Shown here piece after piece: positions 1 through 9,284 of a DNA stretch of 64,000 nt. The notes below the pieces were generated by a model. It was given only the letters and a program-made list of their open reading frames with translations. It made no database searches and had not been told where the DNA came from. Where the stretch lies: assembly GCF_028640845.1 (NCBI RefSeq), contig NC_080548.1, forward strand, positions 7,062,314 through 7,126,313, in the 5' to 3' direction. The stretch comes from Ahaetulla prasina (taxonomy: Eukaryota > Chordata > Lepidosauria > Squamata > Colubridae). Position 1 is the stretch's first letter; the number at the start of each line of letters is the position of its first letter. The translations under genes were made by a program, and so were the position numbers.

Positions 1-607
1 GTTGAATGAAATAACACCCTGTGCTACCCTGTTATTTATTCCCATTCTGCTAGATAGTAATTCAGACATAAAAATAATGCCTGTGTAACTGCACGCCTTA
101 AATGTGATCCCAGAAAGATTTGTGGCTCCATTATTGCAATGGCAGAATCTTTTTCTTTTTTTCTTCCTAGCATTTTGCTACAGGTACCGGGTTTGCTTTT
201 CAGATCGACCAAATGCCATGACAGATAATCCTACCGAAATACAAGGCCCCTGGAGACCTTTTTCCAATTGCATTAGGCTAAACCTATTCTTGCTCCCCCC
301 CTCCCCCACAAAGCTGGCCTTTCAAACTTTGCAAAGGTTGTTTTTTGTAGCCATAACTGAATTGCTCTAAATTAAACGTATGATGAAACTCTCCCCTTTG
401 CCTCAAAGATCACAACAGGAGGCAGCACCTCGGTGACCTTGGCTGATTTTGAAAAGAAGGGTTGAATTTAATTAGGATGGGAAACTGCTAAAAAAAAAAA
501 TCCCAAGCTTACAGGTTAGACTGAAAGAGGGCAAAAGTCAGCCACTTCTTTATTGTTTCCCAGAATTTCCCCAAATCCTGCACTGATTCCAAAAATGGGG
601 GTAGAGG
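1..607. other. No gene seen; low-information intergenic DNA
   Basis: No splice-flanked coding exon or recognisable element end was found here. The only visible structures are a C-rich tract near 295-306 and an A-run near 491-500. The short ORFs show no family motif. Confidence 0.5.
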
Positions 608-609
608 TA

Positions 610-1485
610 CGGGTGTTGTGTCTTGTCCGATCTCACCACAGCCGGGGTCTTCTTATCTGCTTCCGAACACGGAGGAATGTCCTAGTATGCCTCCTGGCCC
701 CAGCCCTGGCTCCATGCCCAGACAGGCTAAAGAGGAGGAAATACCTCCAGCCCCCAGCTCTGGCTCCATGCCCAGGCAAACGGAGCAACTAGACCCCTCC
801 CCCTCCTCCACAGCATGTGAGCCTGAGGGAGGTCAATTACCAACAGCTGTCGACTGAAGGGACCCTCGCGTCAGAAGACTTGATAGGCGGAGGCAACAGA
901 AGGAAGGGAGGGGCAGGCCTGGATAAGTGCTGAGTCATGGAGCCACACCCCATGGCCTATATAAAGATCTGCTTTCTGGCATTCCCTGAGTCAGGCAAAG
1001 TCTAAACATATCTTGCTGAAGTCACTTTCTGGTCTCCTGCCTGCCTTGACAACTTTGCTAGGACTTTGGCAGAGCTGTAGAGGCACGTCTGATTTGGATT
1101 TCCCTGACCCGGCCGTCAGCGGAGGAGTGGGACACGACAACGGGTAGTCCTTGGCATATGACCATAAATGAGCCCAAAGTTTCCAAAGACAGTTGTTAAG
1201 AGAGTTTTGCCCCATTTTATGACTTTTCTTTGTACAGTTAAGTGAATCACCATTGTCGTTAAGTTAGTAACATGGTTTTAAAATGAATTTGGCTTCCCCA
1301 TCGACTTTGCTTCTCAGAAGGTCACAAAAGGCACTGCAACCGTCACAAATACATGCCAGTTGCCATGGGCCCAAATTTTGATCGTGTGACCATAGAGATC
1401 CTGCGATTGCGTGACAAAGATTTTTCAGTGGCGTTGTAACTCTGAACAGCCACTAAAAGTAGCATTGTAAGTCGAGGACTACCTA
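610..1485. mobile_element. Squamate MITE (CAGGTAGTCCTCGACTTAC type), split by a solo LTR
   Basis: The right part (1145-1485) carries the recurring phrases of this family (TTGTTAAG, GTGACCATAGAGATC, GTAAGTCGAGGACTACCT). Its first bases lie at 610-613, directly before the solo LTR. The same family recurs at 10363, 11384, 28384, 35237, 60198, 61192 and 61755. The ends are inverted repeats of one another, as expected of a non-autonomous DNA transposon. The transposase family is inferred only. Confidence 0.6.
614..1139 (+). mobile_element. Solo LTR, family A (526 bp)
   Basis: The element starts TGTTGTG and ends GACGACA, so it has the TG..CA ends of an LTR. It is flanked by a perfect 5-bp duplication, ACGGG, at 609-613 and 1140-1144. 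A TATA-like CTATATAAAG lies near 957. A second copy of the family lies at 41277-41883 with matching ends. No internal retroviral or Ty3 coding region adjoins it, so it is a solo LTR left by LTR-LTR recombination. The class (Ty3 or ERV) is not decided by the sequence. Confidence 0.8.
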
Positions 1486-1682
1486 AATTTCTCACTTAAT
1501 GATAGTATTTCTGGGATTTCCATCACTAATAAATGTAGCCATAAAGCATGCTATCCACACGACTGCATCCTTTAGCAACGGCAATCCTGGCTGTCCTTGT
1601 TGCCATCATTAAGCAAGGATCACATAGCCAGGCTCCTTGGGGATAAAAGTAATGGGAATGTGAGCGAATTATCCAGGCAAAC

Positions 1683-1877
1683 CAGTGGTGGGTTGCCCCC
1701 GGTTTGGATCGGTTCTTGTGAACCGGTAGTAAAACTGGGGGTATGCTCTGCCTACTGACTCCGACATAATCAGGAAGCTTCTGTGCATGTGCAGAAGCGA
1801 GCACGCGCAAGCAAAGCAAGCGCACATGTGCGATCCCACTGCAAATCGGTAATGAAGGTAAGTAGAACCCATCCCTG
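1683..1877. mobile_element. hAT-like MITE (CAGKGGTGGGTT ends), 195 bp, 8-bp TSD
   Basis: The left end CAGTGGTGGGTT and right end AGAACCCATCCCTG are imperfect inverted repeats. The element is flanked by an exact 8-bp duplication AGGCAAAC at 1675-1682 and 1878-1885. An 8-bp duplication with CAG-type ends is diagnostic of hAT transposons. It has no coding capacity. It sits in the 5' end of L2 copy 1. Relatives lie at 37165-37359 (also 195 bp), 55873-56014 and 60535-60770. Confidence 0.8.
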
Positions 1878-1989
1878 AGGCAAACATGCAATCGCTCAGC
1901 TCCGGGACGGTCTGGACCGACATTGGGATGACCCAAGCGAGGGAGAGGAGGCACGTCTTGTCGAGTCTGTTTGGGATGAGTTTGACCCT

Positions 1990-3334
1990 GTGGCTCCCGA
2001 GGACGTGGACAGGTTGTTGGGGAGGCTTCACGCCACTTCATGTTTACTGGACCCGTGTCCGTCCTGGCTGGTACTGGCCACTCAGGAGGTGACACGAGGC
2101 TGGCTCCAGAGGATTATCAACGCTTCTTTGTTGGAAGGGGTTTTCCCTGCCGCCTTGAAAGAGGCGGTGGTGAGACCCCTCCTCAAGAAGCCCTCCCTGG
2201 ACCCAGCTATTTTGGCTAATTATCGTCCAGTCTCCAACCTTCGCTTCGTTGCGAAGGTTGTAGAGAGTGCTGTGGCGCGACAGCTACCCCAATACCTGGA
2301 TGAAGCTGTCTATCTGGACCCAGTCCGGCTTCCGACCCGGATACAGCACGGAGACAGCTTTGGTCGCGTTGGTGGATGATCTCTGGAGGGCCAGGGACAG
2401 GGGTTATTCCTCTGCCCTGGTCCTATGAGAGCCCCTGACCTCTCAGCGGCTTTTGATACCATCGACCATGGTATCCTGCTGCGCCAGTTGGGGGGATTGG
2501 GAGTGGGAGGCACCGTGTATCGGTGGTTCTCCTCCTATCTCTCCGACCGGTCGCAGACGGTGTTGACAGGGGGGCAGAGGTCGACCGCAAGGTGCCTCAC
2601 TTGTGGGGTGCCGCAGGGGTCGATCCTCTCGCCCCTCCTGTTCAACATCTATATGAAGCCGTTGGGTGAGATCATCAGTGGCTTCGGGGTGAGATACCAG
2701 CTGTACGCTGATGACACCCAGCTGTACTTTTCCACCCCGGGCCACCCCAATGAAGTTGTTGAAGTGCTGTCCCGGTGTTTGGAAGCCGTACGGGTCTGGA
2801 TGGGGAGAAACAGGCTCAAGCTTAATCCCTCCAAGACGGAGTGGCTGTGGATGCCGGCATCCCGATTCAGTCAGCTGCAGCTGCGGCTGACTGTTGGAGG
2901 CGAGTTATTGGCCCCAAAGGATAGGGTGCGCAACTTAGGTGTCCTTCTGGATGAACGGCTGTCTTTTGAAGATCATTTGACGGCCGTCTCCAGGAGGGCC
3001 TTCCACCAGGTTCGCCTGGTTCGGCAGTTGCGCCCCTTCCTTGATCGGGATGCCTTATGCACGGTCACTCATGCGCTCGTTACCTCTCGCTTGGATTATT
3101 GTAATGCTCTCTACATGGGGCTCCCCCTGAGGTGCACTCGGAGGCTTCAGTTAGTCCAGAATGCAGCTGCGCGGGTGATAGAGGGAGCTTCGCGTAGCTC
3201 CCGTGTAACACCGCTCCTGCGCCGACTGCACTGGCTACCTGTGGCCTTTCGGGTGCACTTTAAGGTTTTGGTTACGACCTTTAAAGCGCTCCATGGCTTA
3301 GGGCCTGGGTACTTACGGGACCGCCTGCTGTTAC
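1990..3334 (+). pseudogene. L2 LINE reverse transcriptase, broken
   Basis: The sequence encodes the middle and C-terminal part of the L2 ORF2 polyprotein, which primes reverse transcription at the target site. The first frame (1990 to about 2320) holds the NYRPVSNL and VAKVVESAVA fingers motifs. A 5-bp deletion relative to the other L2 copy, near 2322, then shifts the frame, and a second small lesion lies near 2425. The second frame carries FDTIDHGILL, GVPQGSILSPLLFNIY and the catalytic YADD at about 2704-2715, followed by the thumb and C-terminal region. The ORF is cut at 3334 by the Ty3-type element. Not functional. Confidence 0.85.
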
Positions 3335-3522
3335 TGTTAAGTTTGGGTATTGACGAGGCAGGAGACCAGGTTAGTGACAACAGCTCTTTAATATAGTGTG
3401 ACCCAGCAACTCTCTGGAGAAAAACCTCTCCTTATATACACTTCAGCCTGAGGCTGCATCCAATCAGAAACGAGATATTTCCCGCCTAAAACTCCCGCCA
3501 AAACTTACAGTAATACATTACA
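3335..3522 (-). repeat. 3' LTR of the Ty3-type element
   Basis: 188 bp with TG..CA ends, identical by eye to the LTR at 7739-7926. It joins L2 sequence at 3334/3335 through the GTTAC duplication. Confidence 0.95.
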
Positions 3523-3535
3523 CTCCTTCCCTCCC
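3523..3535 (-). other. Polypurine tract of the Ty3-type element
   Basis: On the minus strand the sequence just before the 3' LTR reads GGGAGGGAAGGAG. This is an uninterrupted purine run in the position of a plus-strand primer. Confidence 0.8.
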
Positions 3536-3773
3536 AGAAGGCACTTTGCCAATATTTGCATATTACTTCTCTACGTAGTCCTGCAGGTACGTGGGGCGTC
3601 TCCTGACTCTCCCGGACCTGCGCAGTTCACTTTCTGGAGTTGAGTCGAGCTTGCCGGAGGGACTTTTCGTTCCTCTGAGCTCCCCCTCCCGGCCATCCGG
3701 CCCTGGATTATTCGCCGGCTCGGACCTGCTGTCCTCTAGAGGGACCGGAGGGTGTCGCTGGACCTCGCCTGAC

Positions 3774-4034
3774 TCAGATAAGTCTCTGTTTGGTTCTTTG
3801 CTTATGCTTTCTGTTTGTTCTTTGCGCCCGGTCAGCTGTGGGGTTAATTAAATCATAGTCAGGGCTGTTCTCGCCTAATTCTGCCTTATCGCTCAATCTG
3901 TTTCTTAATTGATCTATGTGGCGCCTCCAGATTCTGCCATCGTCTAGTTCCACTAGATAAGATTTGGGGCCCGTTTTGTCTATGACTATCCCCCTCTTCC
4001 AGTTAGGGCCGTCGGCGGAATTATGTGCCCACAC
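3774..4034 (-). pseudogene. C-terminal tail of Ty3-type Pol (post-integrase)
   Basis: This frame follows the integrase core in a shifted frame. It carries the phrase RGIVIDKTGPKSYLVELDDG, which resembles the small SH3-like/GPY region found after integrase cores in Ty3-type Pol. It overlaps the integrase frame by about 50 bp, which shows a frameshift near 4000-4030. The start methionine is only the first one after the frame opens. Confidence 0.65.
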
Positions 4035-4885
4035 GAGTCTCCTATGTTTAACTCTCGGATTCTATCTGGTTTTGTTTTGAACCCGTCCTGTACGTAGTTC
4101 GGTGTAGCCGGTCTAGCGGCACCGTAGCTTCCGCCCATTAATAGCTCGGCTGGGCTGCGGCGGTGGCCACACAGGGGTCCTGTGTTGACGGTGAGGAATG
4201 CCCCGATTTGTGCCTGCCAATCGCCGGGGCCGCTTCGTGATAGCGCTTCTTTCGCACTCCGGACAAAACGTTCAGCAAGGCCGTTCGACGCAGGGTGGAA
4301 CGGCGCTGAGAGGGCATGTCGGATGCCCTCTTCAGCCAGGTACCCTTCAAATAGTGCTGCGGTGAACTGTGGGCCGTTATCGGACACGAGGGTGTCCGGT
4401 AGCCCGTGCGTGGCGAAAAGATGTTTTAGTGCTGAGATGACAGCTCCCGCGGTTGTGGATTTCATTAGGATGATCTCCAGCCATTTGGAGAATGCATCCA
4501 CCACAATTAGAAATGTTTGGCCGTGGAAGGGGCCGGCAAAATCAATGTGTATGCGGGACCAAGGGCCTTGGGGTTTCTCCCACTCCAAAACTGGGGCCGT
4601 AGGTGGTAGTGGTCTGGATTCCTGACATACTTGGCATCGGCCAACCCTGTCACTGATTTCCCTGTCCATTAGGGGCCACCAGACATAGCTCCTAGCCAAA
4701 CCCTTCATCCTCACAATTCCTGGGTGACCCTCATGCAGGAGTTCCAGAACTTTTTTTCTCAGCTTCTCTGGAACTACCACCCTATCCCCCCAGAGCAGGC
4801 ACCCCCCTTGCACAGACAATTCCCCTTTTTTCTTTACAAATTCCTTGAAACGTCGCCCGGCGCAGCGGCCATCCCTTGAACCCAA
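3986..4885 (-). pseudogene. Ty3-type integrase
   Basis: The integrase joins retrotransposon cDNA to host DNA. The frame shows an HHCC zinc-binding motif (H-E-G-H-P-G.. to C-Q-V-C) near residues 50-90. The DDE core follows: Asp in IDFAGPF, Asp in SDNGPQF and Glu in NGLAERF. The catalytic triad is therefore present. The N-terminal end is frameshifted relative to the linker at 4834-5022, and the C-terminal end is frameshifted into 3774-4034. The product is not expected to be made intact. Confidence 0.88.
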
Positions 4886-5600
4886 CTGATTACAGTTCTT
4901 AAAACAACGTCCCGGTAGGAGGCCCGAGCCACTTCCTGCGATGTGACTGGCCCCGAGTCCAAAGAGTCAATTAGTAGAACGGTGTGCCCGGGTGGGGTCC
5001 TCGATTTCCTGGCAATGGGCATCTGCTCAATGCGTCCGCATGCCCCAGCTCCTTTCCAGGCCGATGCTGCAGCTTGTAGGAGTACGCGGTCAAAAAATAG
5101 TCCATCTGGTCAGTCTAGGTGAGAGTGCTACTGGCGTTGGGCGGTCGCCAGCCAGTAACCCCAATAGCGGTCTGTGATCAGTAACAATTTCAAATCACGC
5201 CCAAAACGTATTCGTGAAATTTTTCACCCTGACACTATTAGAGCCTCCTATCTAGCTGGCTGTAATTCCTTTCAGCCGGGACATCGTTCGTGAATAGAAC
5301 GCTATAGGGGCTTCAGTGCCGTTTGGGAGTCTGTGGCTAAGTACCGCTCCTACTCCATAGGGGACGATCACAAACCAATACTAACGGCAGTCTGTTGTTG
5401 TATTGTATTAACAGGCTATCGCTGATAGCAAACTTTTTACTGCCTCAAATGCCCTATTCTCTGACTTCCCCCACGACCAAACAGTGTTTTTTCCAAGCAA
5501 TTTATGCAGCGGTTCAGCAACGGTTGCCTTGTCTTTTAAAAACACGGCGTAAAAGTTTACCAGACCCAGGAAAGCCTGGAGTTCTGTCTTGTTTTTGGGT
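4834..5600 (-). pseudogene. RNase H and RNase H-integrase linker of Ty3-type Pol, decayed
   Basis: On the minus strand, broken frames between about 5380 and 5040 read YGVGAVLSHRLPNG, EAPIAFYSRTMS and, after lesions, TDHRPLLGLL and SPRLTRW. These are typical of Ty3 RNase H. The linker frame 4834-5022 (SLDSGPVTSQEVARA) follows. Several frameshifts and stops are present, so the RNase H domain is dead. Confidence 0.7.
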
Positions 5601-5611
5601 GCTGGGGCTCT

Positions 5612-6148
5612 TTATCGCCTTGACTTTGCTCTCAGTGGGTGAATCCCTTTTTTGTCTATTCTATAGCCCAAAAATTCAACAGATTCGACCCCTATCTGAC
5701 ACTTGCTTGCTTTGACTTTTAATCCTGCCGACCTAAAAATGGCCAAAACTTTCCTTAATCGCTTCCCCAGTTCTCTTAAATCTTCCCCTGATACCAACAC
5801 ATCATCGAAATAGGGTACGACTCGGTAACCCTTGTAGGAGCCGCCCATCAAATTTTGAATAGCCCGGGCCACACTCACCCCGAACTGTAACGGGTGCACT
5901 TAAAGGCACCCCGGTGCGTTACAATGGTCTGGGCCTCAGCTGTGCTAGCATCTACGGGTAGCTGTTGGTACGCTTGTGCCAAGTCTAATTTGGCGAAGAC
6001 TTGTCCGTGTCCTAGTGAGTGCAATAAGTGTTGCACTACTGGAACTGGGTAGGCGCTTTTGCAATGCTTTGTTCAAGGTAGCCTTGTAATCAGCGCAAAT
6101 TCTTATGGACCCATCTGGTTTTATAGGGTGACGATTGGCGCCTCCCAT
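5612..6148 (-). pseudogene. Ty3-type reverse transcriptase, two frames
   Basis: The first frame (5945-6148) carries KPDGSIRICADYKATLNKAL, an early RT motif. A frameshift leads to the second frame (5612-5899), which carries HPLQFGVSVARAIQNLM, the catalytic box YFDD (about 5798-5815) and VEFLGYRIDKKGIHP. The polymerase box is intact as a motif, but the domain is split over at least two frames. Confidence 0.85.
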
Positions 6149-6732
6149 TTGGCATGGTCAACTGGCACTAGTATCCCCTGGCTGACTAATTTATCTAACT
6201 CTTTGTCGATTTTAGGTTTGAGTGCAAAAGGAACCCTCCTTGCCTTTAACCTAATGGGAGCTATTTGGGGGTCTAAATTGAAGGAGATAGGGGTCCCCTT
6301 GTACTTGCCTAAACGGTCCTCGAATCGTCTGAATTCCTCCAGTAGGGCGTTTTGCAGGTTGCATCCGCTCCGGTGGACGCCAGTCACCCCCATTCCCAAC
6401 GCCCGGAACCAGTCTAGCCCCAGCAAGCTTGGCAAGGTTCCCTCAACTAACGTGATGGGCAGGGTCTTCTCGTATATCCCGTACTTGACCTCGACGGTCG
6501 TTGTCCCTCGAACAGGGATGCGGTTGCCCTGGTAATCCTGCACCCGGAGCCGTTGTTTCTGTAGCTTGCGCTTTGCGATGTGCGGCAAGGCTTTCACAAA
6601 AGTGTCCCAGGACATGATTGTGATAGCTGATCCTGTGTCTACTTCCAGTCGGCACGGTACGCCTTCAATTGTCGGGTTTGTGAAGATCTTTTCTTCGATG
6701 CGGGTAGCTGCGTGGTCTATGGTAACAGTCAT
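6121..6732 (-). pseudogene. Protease and N-terminal RT of Ty3-type Pol
   Basis: A 203-residue frame. The aspartic protease active site is D-T-G-S at residues 32-35. A downstream LLGLDWF is the second protease signature. The frame then enters RT (RRVPFALKPKIDKELDKL, GILVPVDHAKWEAPIV) before breaking. It lies in a different frame from gag, so a programmed or accidental frameshift separates them. Confidence 0.88.
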
Positions 6733-6843
6733 TCGGTTTGACTTCGCGCTCTTTCTTTCCTGGCCAATCGCGGGTCGCCTCGCCGATCTCGCGCTCTGAT
6801 TGGCTGGTTTGAAATTTCGGGAATGTGGGTTTGCATTTCTGAC

Positions 6844-7662
6844 TCAGAGCCGCTCTGATTGGCCGATTTGAATTTTCGGCGGAAGGTTGGGGTGCTCGGC
6901 AGACTTGAGCCAGGTGCCCTTCCTTTCACACCGCCGCAAATGGCGCCCTGAACTTACATCTTTGGCGCTGATGTCGCCCGCAACTTCCGCATTCCTCCGG
7001 GTCTTCCTTGTCGATTTTCCGGTGTAGTGGACTTCTTCCTCCTCTTCGCTGGTTGACTCACGATAGGTTTCTTCGTGGTGGACTGTGCTCGGCTTTGCGC
7101 CCGCCATCGGCGTGAGTCGCTTTTGTAAGGTGTCTGCTGCATGGTTGGACATCTCATGGGCTCTGGCTTCGTCCAGAGCGTTTGCCAATGTCAGGTTGCT
7201 CTTGGCTAGCAACCGTCTCCTCAAACGGATGTCTCTGACCCCCCGTATAAGTTGTTCCAGCAGCTCTTCGTCCAGATCGCGGTACTGCAATGCTTGGAGG
7301 CTTGTCTCAGGGCTGCCATGTAGTCGCTGATAGACTCGCCTTCTTGTTGCCTCGCTCCCCAAACTCGCACGCCGAACGTATTTGGACGGGGCTGGTGCGT
7401 AGTGATTCTTCAGGAGGGTCTGAAGGGTCTGCCACGATACGGAGTGTAGCGGTGTTGGCTCCGCTAGGGCTTCTGCGACGGCGATGACTGCGGACCCACA
7501 GTGGCTTATGAAGTAAGCCCGTTTACGGTTGTCGGAGACTCCCTGTAGCTCGTTTGCCTCCAGGAAACTCTCGAAACGGGTCATATATATTCCCCATGTC
7601 TCCTGGGCAGGGTCAAACGGAGTGGGTGGCGTGTAGCCGGTCATCGCTGCATTCGCCGTCAC
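6844..7662 (-). CDS. Gag-like ORF of Ty3-type element (272 aa)
   Basis: This is the longest open frame at the 5' end of the element. It begins about 75 bp after the primer binding site at an ATG (MTANAAMTGYTPP). Gag would form the intracellular particle that packages element RNA. The N-terminal half (ETWGIYMTRFESFLEANEL..RAYFISHCG) has the look of a Ty3/Mag-type capsid. A Cys-rich region beginning near 6960 (CRK/CGRHQRQRC-like in another frame) suggests that a zinc knuckle was present but is now frameshifted. The capsid part is open, but no working nucleocapsid is visible in this frame. Confidence 0.75.
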   Translation of the reverse strand: MTANAAMTGYTPPTPFDPAQETWGIYMTRFESFLEANELQGVSDNRKRAYFISHCGSAVIAVAEALAEPTPLHSVSWQTLQTLLKNHYAPAPSKYVRRASLGSEATRRRVYQRLHGSPETSLQALQYRDLDEELLEQLIRGVRDIRLRRRLLAKSNLTLANALDEARAHEMSNHAADTLQKRLTPMAGAKPSTVHHEETYRESTSEEEEEVHYTGKSTRKTRRNAEVAGDISAKDVSSGRHLRRCERKGTWLKSAEHPNLPPKIQIGQSERL

Positions 7663-7718
7663 CTTGCTGGGTTTGATTCTCGTAGTGAGTTCAGCTCTGT
7701 TCTGGTGCTCTGCCTCAA

Positions 7719-7737
7719 AATCCCATCCTCGTCGCCA
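7719..7737 (-). promoter_or_regulatory. Primer binding site, complementary to tRNA-Ser(GCT) 3' end
   Basis: The plus strand reads AATCCCATCCTCGTCGCCA, one base inside the 5' LTR. This equals, from memory of vertebrate tRNA-Ser(GCT), the 3'-terminal 16 bases plus CCA. The element RNA is therefore complementary over 19 nt. The second Ty3-type element at 31662 has a diverged version (3 mismatches). Confidence 0.85.
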
Positions 7738-7738
7738 A

Positions 7739-7926
7739 TGTTAAGTTTGGGTATTGACGAGGCAGGAGACCAGGTTAGTGACAACAGCTCTTTAATATAG
7801 TGTGACCCAGCAACTCTCTGGAGAAAAACCTCTCCTTATATACACTTCAGCCTGAGGCTGCATCCAATCAGAAACGAGATATTTCCCGCCTAAAACTCCC
7901 GCCAAAACTTACAGTAATACATTACA
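7739..7926 (-). repeat. 5' LTR of the Ty3-type element
   Basis: 188 bp, base-for-base the same as 3335-3522. A CTCCTTATATACACTT stretch could hold the TATA box. The GTTAC duplication and resumption of L2 follow at 7927. Confidence 0.95.
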
Positions 7927-8347
7927 GTTACCACATGCCTCCCACCGACCCGTACGCTCTCACAGAGAGGGACTTCTCAGGGTGCCGTCCGCCAAGCAAT
8001 GTCGGCTGGCGGCCCCCAGGGGAAGGTCCTTCTCTGTGGGGGCTCCCACACTCTGGAACGAGCTTCCCCCGGGCTTACGCCAAATACCTGACCTTCGGAC
8101 CTTTCGCCGCGAACTGAAGACATATCTTTTCATTCGCGCGGGGCTGGCTTAAATTTTATTGATTTTAAATTTTCTACCACTAATTTTTAAAATGGGGTTT
8201 TAGTTTTTATATATTTTTAAAGTTTCAGGCCAATTATAATAAGTGTTTTAAATATGCATTTTTAAACTGTATATTGTATTGTTCGTTTTTTACTTTGCCT
8301 GTACACCGCCCTGAGTCCTTCGGGAGAAGGGCGGTATAAAAATCAAA

Positions 8348-8349
8348 TA

Positions 8350-8436
<87 letters not shown>
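8348..8436 (+). repeat. (TAA)n microsatellite, L2 3' tail
   Basis: About 30 TAA units directly follow the L2 3' terminal hairpin. They represent the expanded tail of the retroposed copy. Long Tyr or Ile repeat ORFs on the other strand are artefacts of this tract. Confidence 0.95.
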
Positions 8437-8540
8437 CTTCCCCATCAGTTTCAGGGATGGAAAGTGGCAAATGGCAGACACATAACTGCAGGCTGCTACA
8501 ATCATAGTGTCAGCCTGTTGCCAAGCATCCGGTTCATGGT

Positions 8541-9200
8541 CACACAGAATCATGGAGTTCTAGGGCTGGAAGAGACCTTGGATGTCTTCTAGTCTAACCC
8601 CTTGCTCAAGCAAAAGACCCAGTACCAGGGCTGGGCTACTATGGCCTCTTTATGACCTGTGGACTTCAACTCCCAGAATTCCTGAGCCAGCTGGCTCAGG
8701 AATTCTGGGAGTTGAGGTCCACGGGTTGTAAAGGAGCCATAGTTACCCCCCTCTGCCCTATACCATTCCAGACAAATGGTTGTTCAATCTCTTCTTGAAA
8801 ACCTCCAGTATTGGAATACCCACAACTTCTGGACGCAAGCCATTCCATTGATTGTTAATTGTTAATTAATTCTCACTTAATTCTAGGTTGCTTCTTGTTA
8901 ATTCTAGGTGGGGTCTCTTTTTGATAATCATCTATCCATTACCTCTTATCTTGCCCTTAGGTGCCATACAGAATAAATCCATCTTCCTCCCTGTGACAGC
9001 CCTTGAAGTGTTGGAAGATAGCTATCGGCTATCGGGCCTTCTCTTCCTTAGGCTAAACATACCTAATTCCCTTAGCTATTCATCGTACCATTTAATCTCC
9101 AGACCTCTTAACTTCGTTGTGCTTCTCTGCACTCTTTCTGGGGCCTCAATACCTCACCCCATGACTTATGGCCATAACCTTGAGAACCAGTTCTAAGTCC
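8541..9200 (-). mobile_element. CR1 LINE 3' fragment, minus strand
   Basis: Read on the minus strand it ends with the CR1 3' phrases (GACTAGAAGACATCCAAGGT, TTCCAGCCCTAGAACTCCAT). Upstream lie remnants of the CR1 C-terminal coding region. A foldback MITE interrupts it at 8626-8755. Frames are broken. Confidence 0.75.
8626..8755. mobile_element. Foldback hAT-like MITE, 130 bp, in CR1
   Basis: Two nearly complementary halves meet at GAGCCAGCTGGCTC. The outer ends read CAGGGCTGGGCTACTATGGC and GCCATAGTTACCCCCCTCTG. The flanking 8-mers CCCAGTAC (8618-8625) and CCCTATAC (8756-8763) match at 6 of 8 bases. Uninterrupted CR1 reads GACCCTATACC at this point, so CCCTATAC is the original target. Confidence 0.75.
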
Positions 9201-9284
9201 CCTTTGTTCATCATGATCATAACTCTGAATGGGTTGCTGAATGAGTGATCATATCTCAAGGACTATCTGAAGTTCTCTTCTGAA

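Larger units (their letters stand above)
3335..7926 (-). mobile_element. Ty3/gypsy-type LTR retrotransposon (Mag-like?), 4592 bp
   Basis: Two 188-bp LTRs, identical at every base as read by eye, bound an internal region coding on the minus strand in the order gag, protease, RT, RNase H, integrase. That order is Ty3-type. The flanking 5-bp duplication is GTTAC (3330-3334 and 7927-7931). The intact L2 copy at about 50715 shows the unfilled site with one GTTAC. The primer binding site matches tRNA-Ser(GCT), which suggests but does not prove a Mag-like lineage. No env-like ORF is present. Several frameshifts make it non-autonomous. Confidence 0.92.
1660..8440 (+). mobile_element. L2-clade LINE copy 1, 5'-truncated and interrupted
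   Basis: L2 sequence occupies about 1660-3334 and resumes at 7932-8440. The two parts are separated by a Ty3-type insertion, and a MITE interrupts the extreme 5' part. Comparison with the minus-strand copy at 50275-55020 shows that the two halves were contiguous. The 3' end has the typical hairpin phrase CCTTCGGGAGAAGGGCGG followed by TATAAAAATC and a (TAA)n tail. The RT has L2/Maui-type motifs (GVPQGSILSPLLF, YADDTQLY). Confidence 0.85.

Noticed and set aside
4182..4625. 147-residue plus-strand ORF
   Set aside because: It is antisense to the integrase region and has no motif of its own.
7719..7737. Possible tRNA-Ser gene fragment
   Set aside because: It is only the 19-nt 3' end adjoining an LTR, which is the primer binding site.
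8234..8553. Long poly-Tyr and poly-Ile ORFs
   Set aside because: They are translations of the (TAA)n tail of the L2 copy on the opposite strand.
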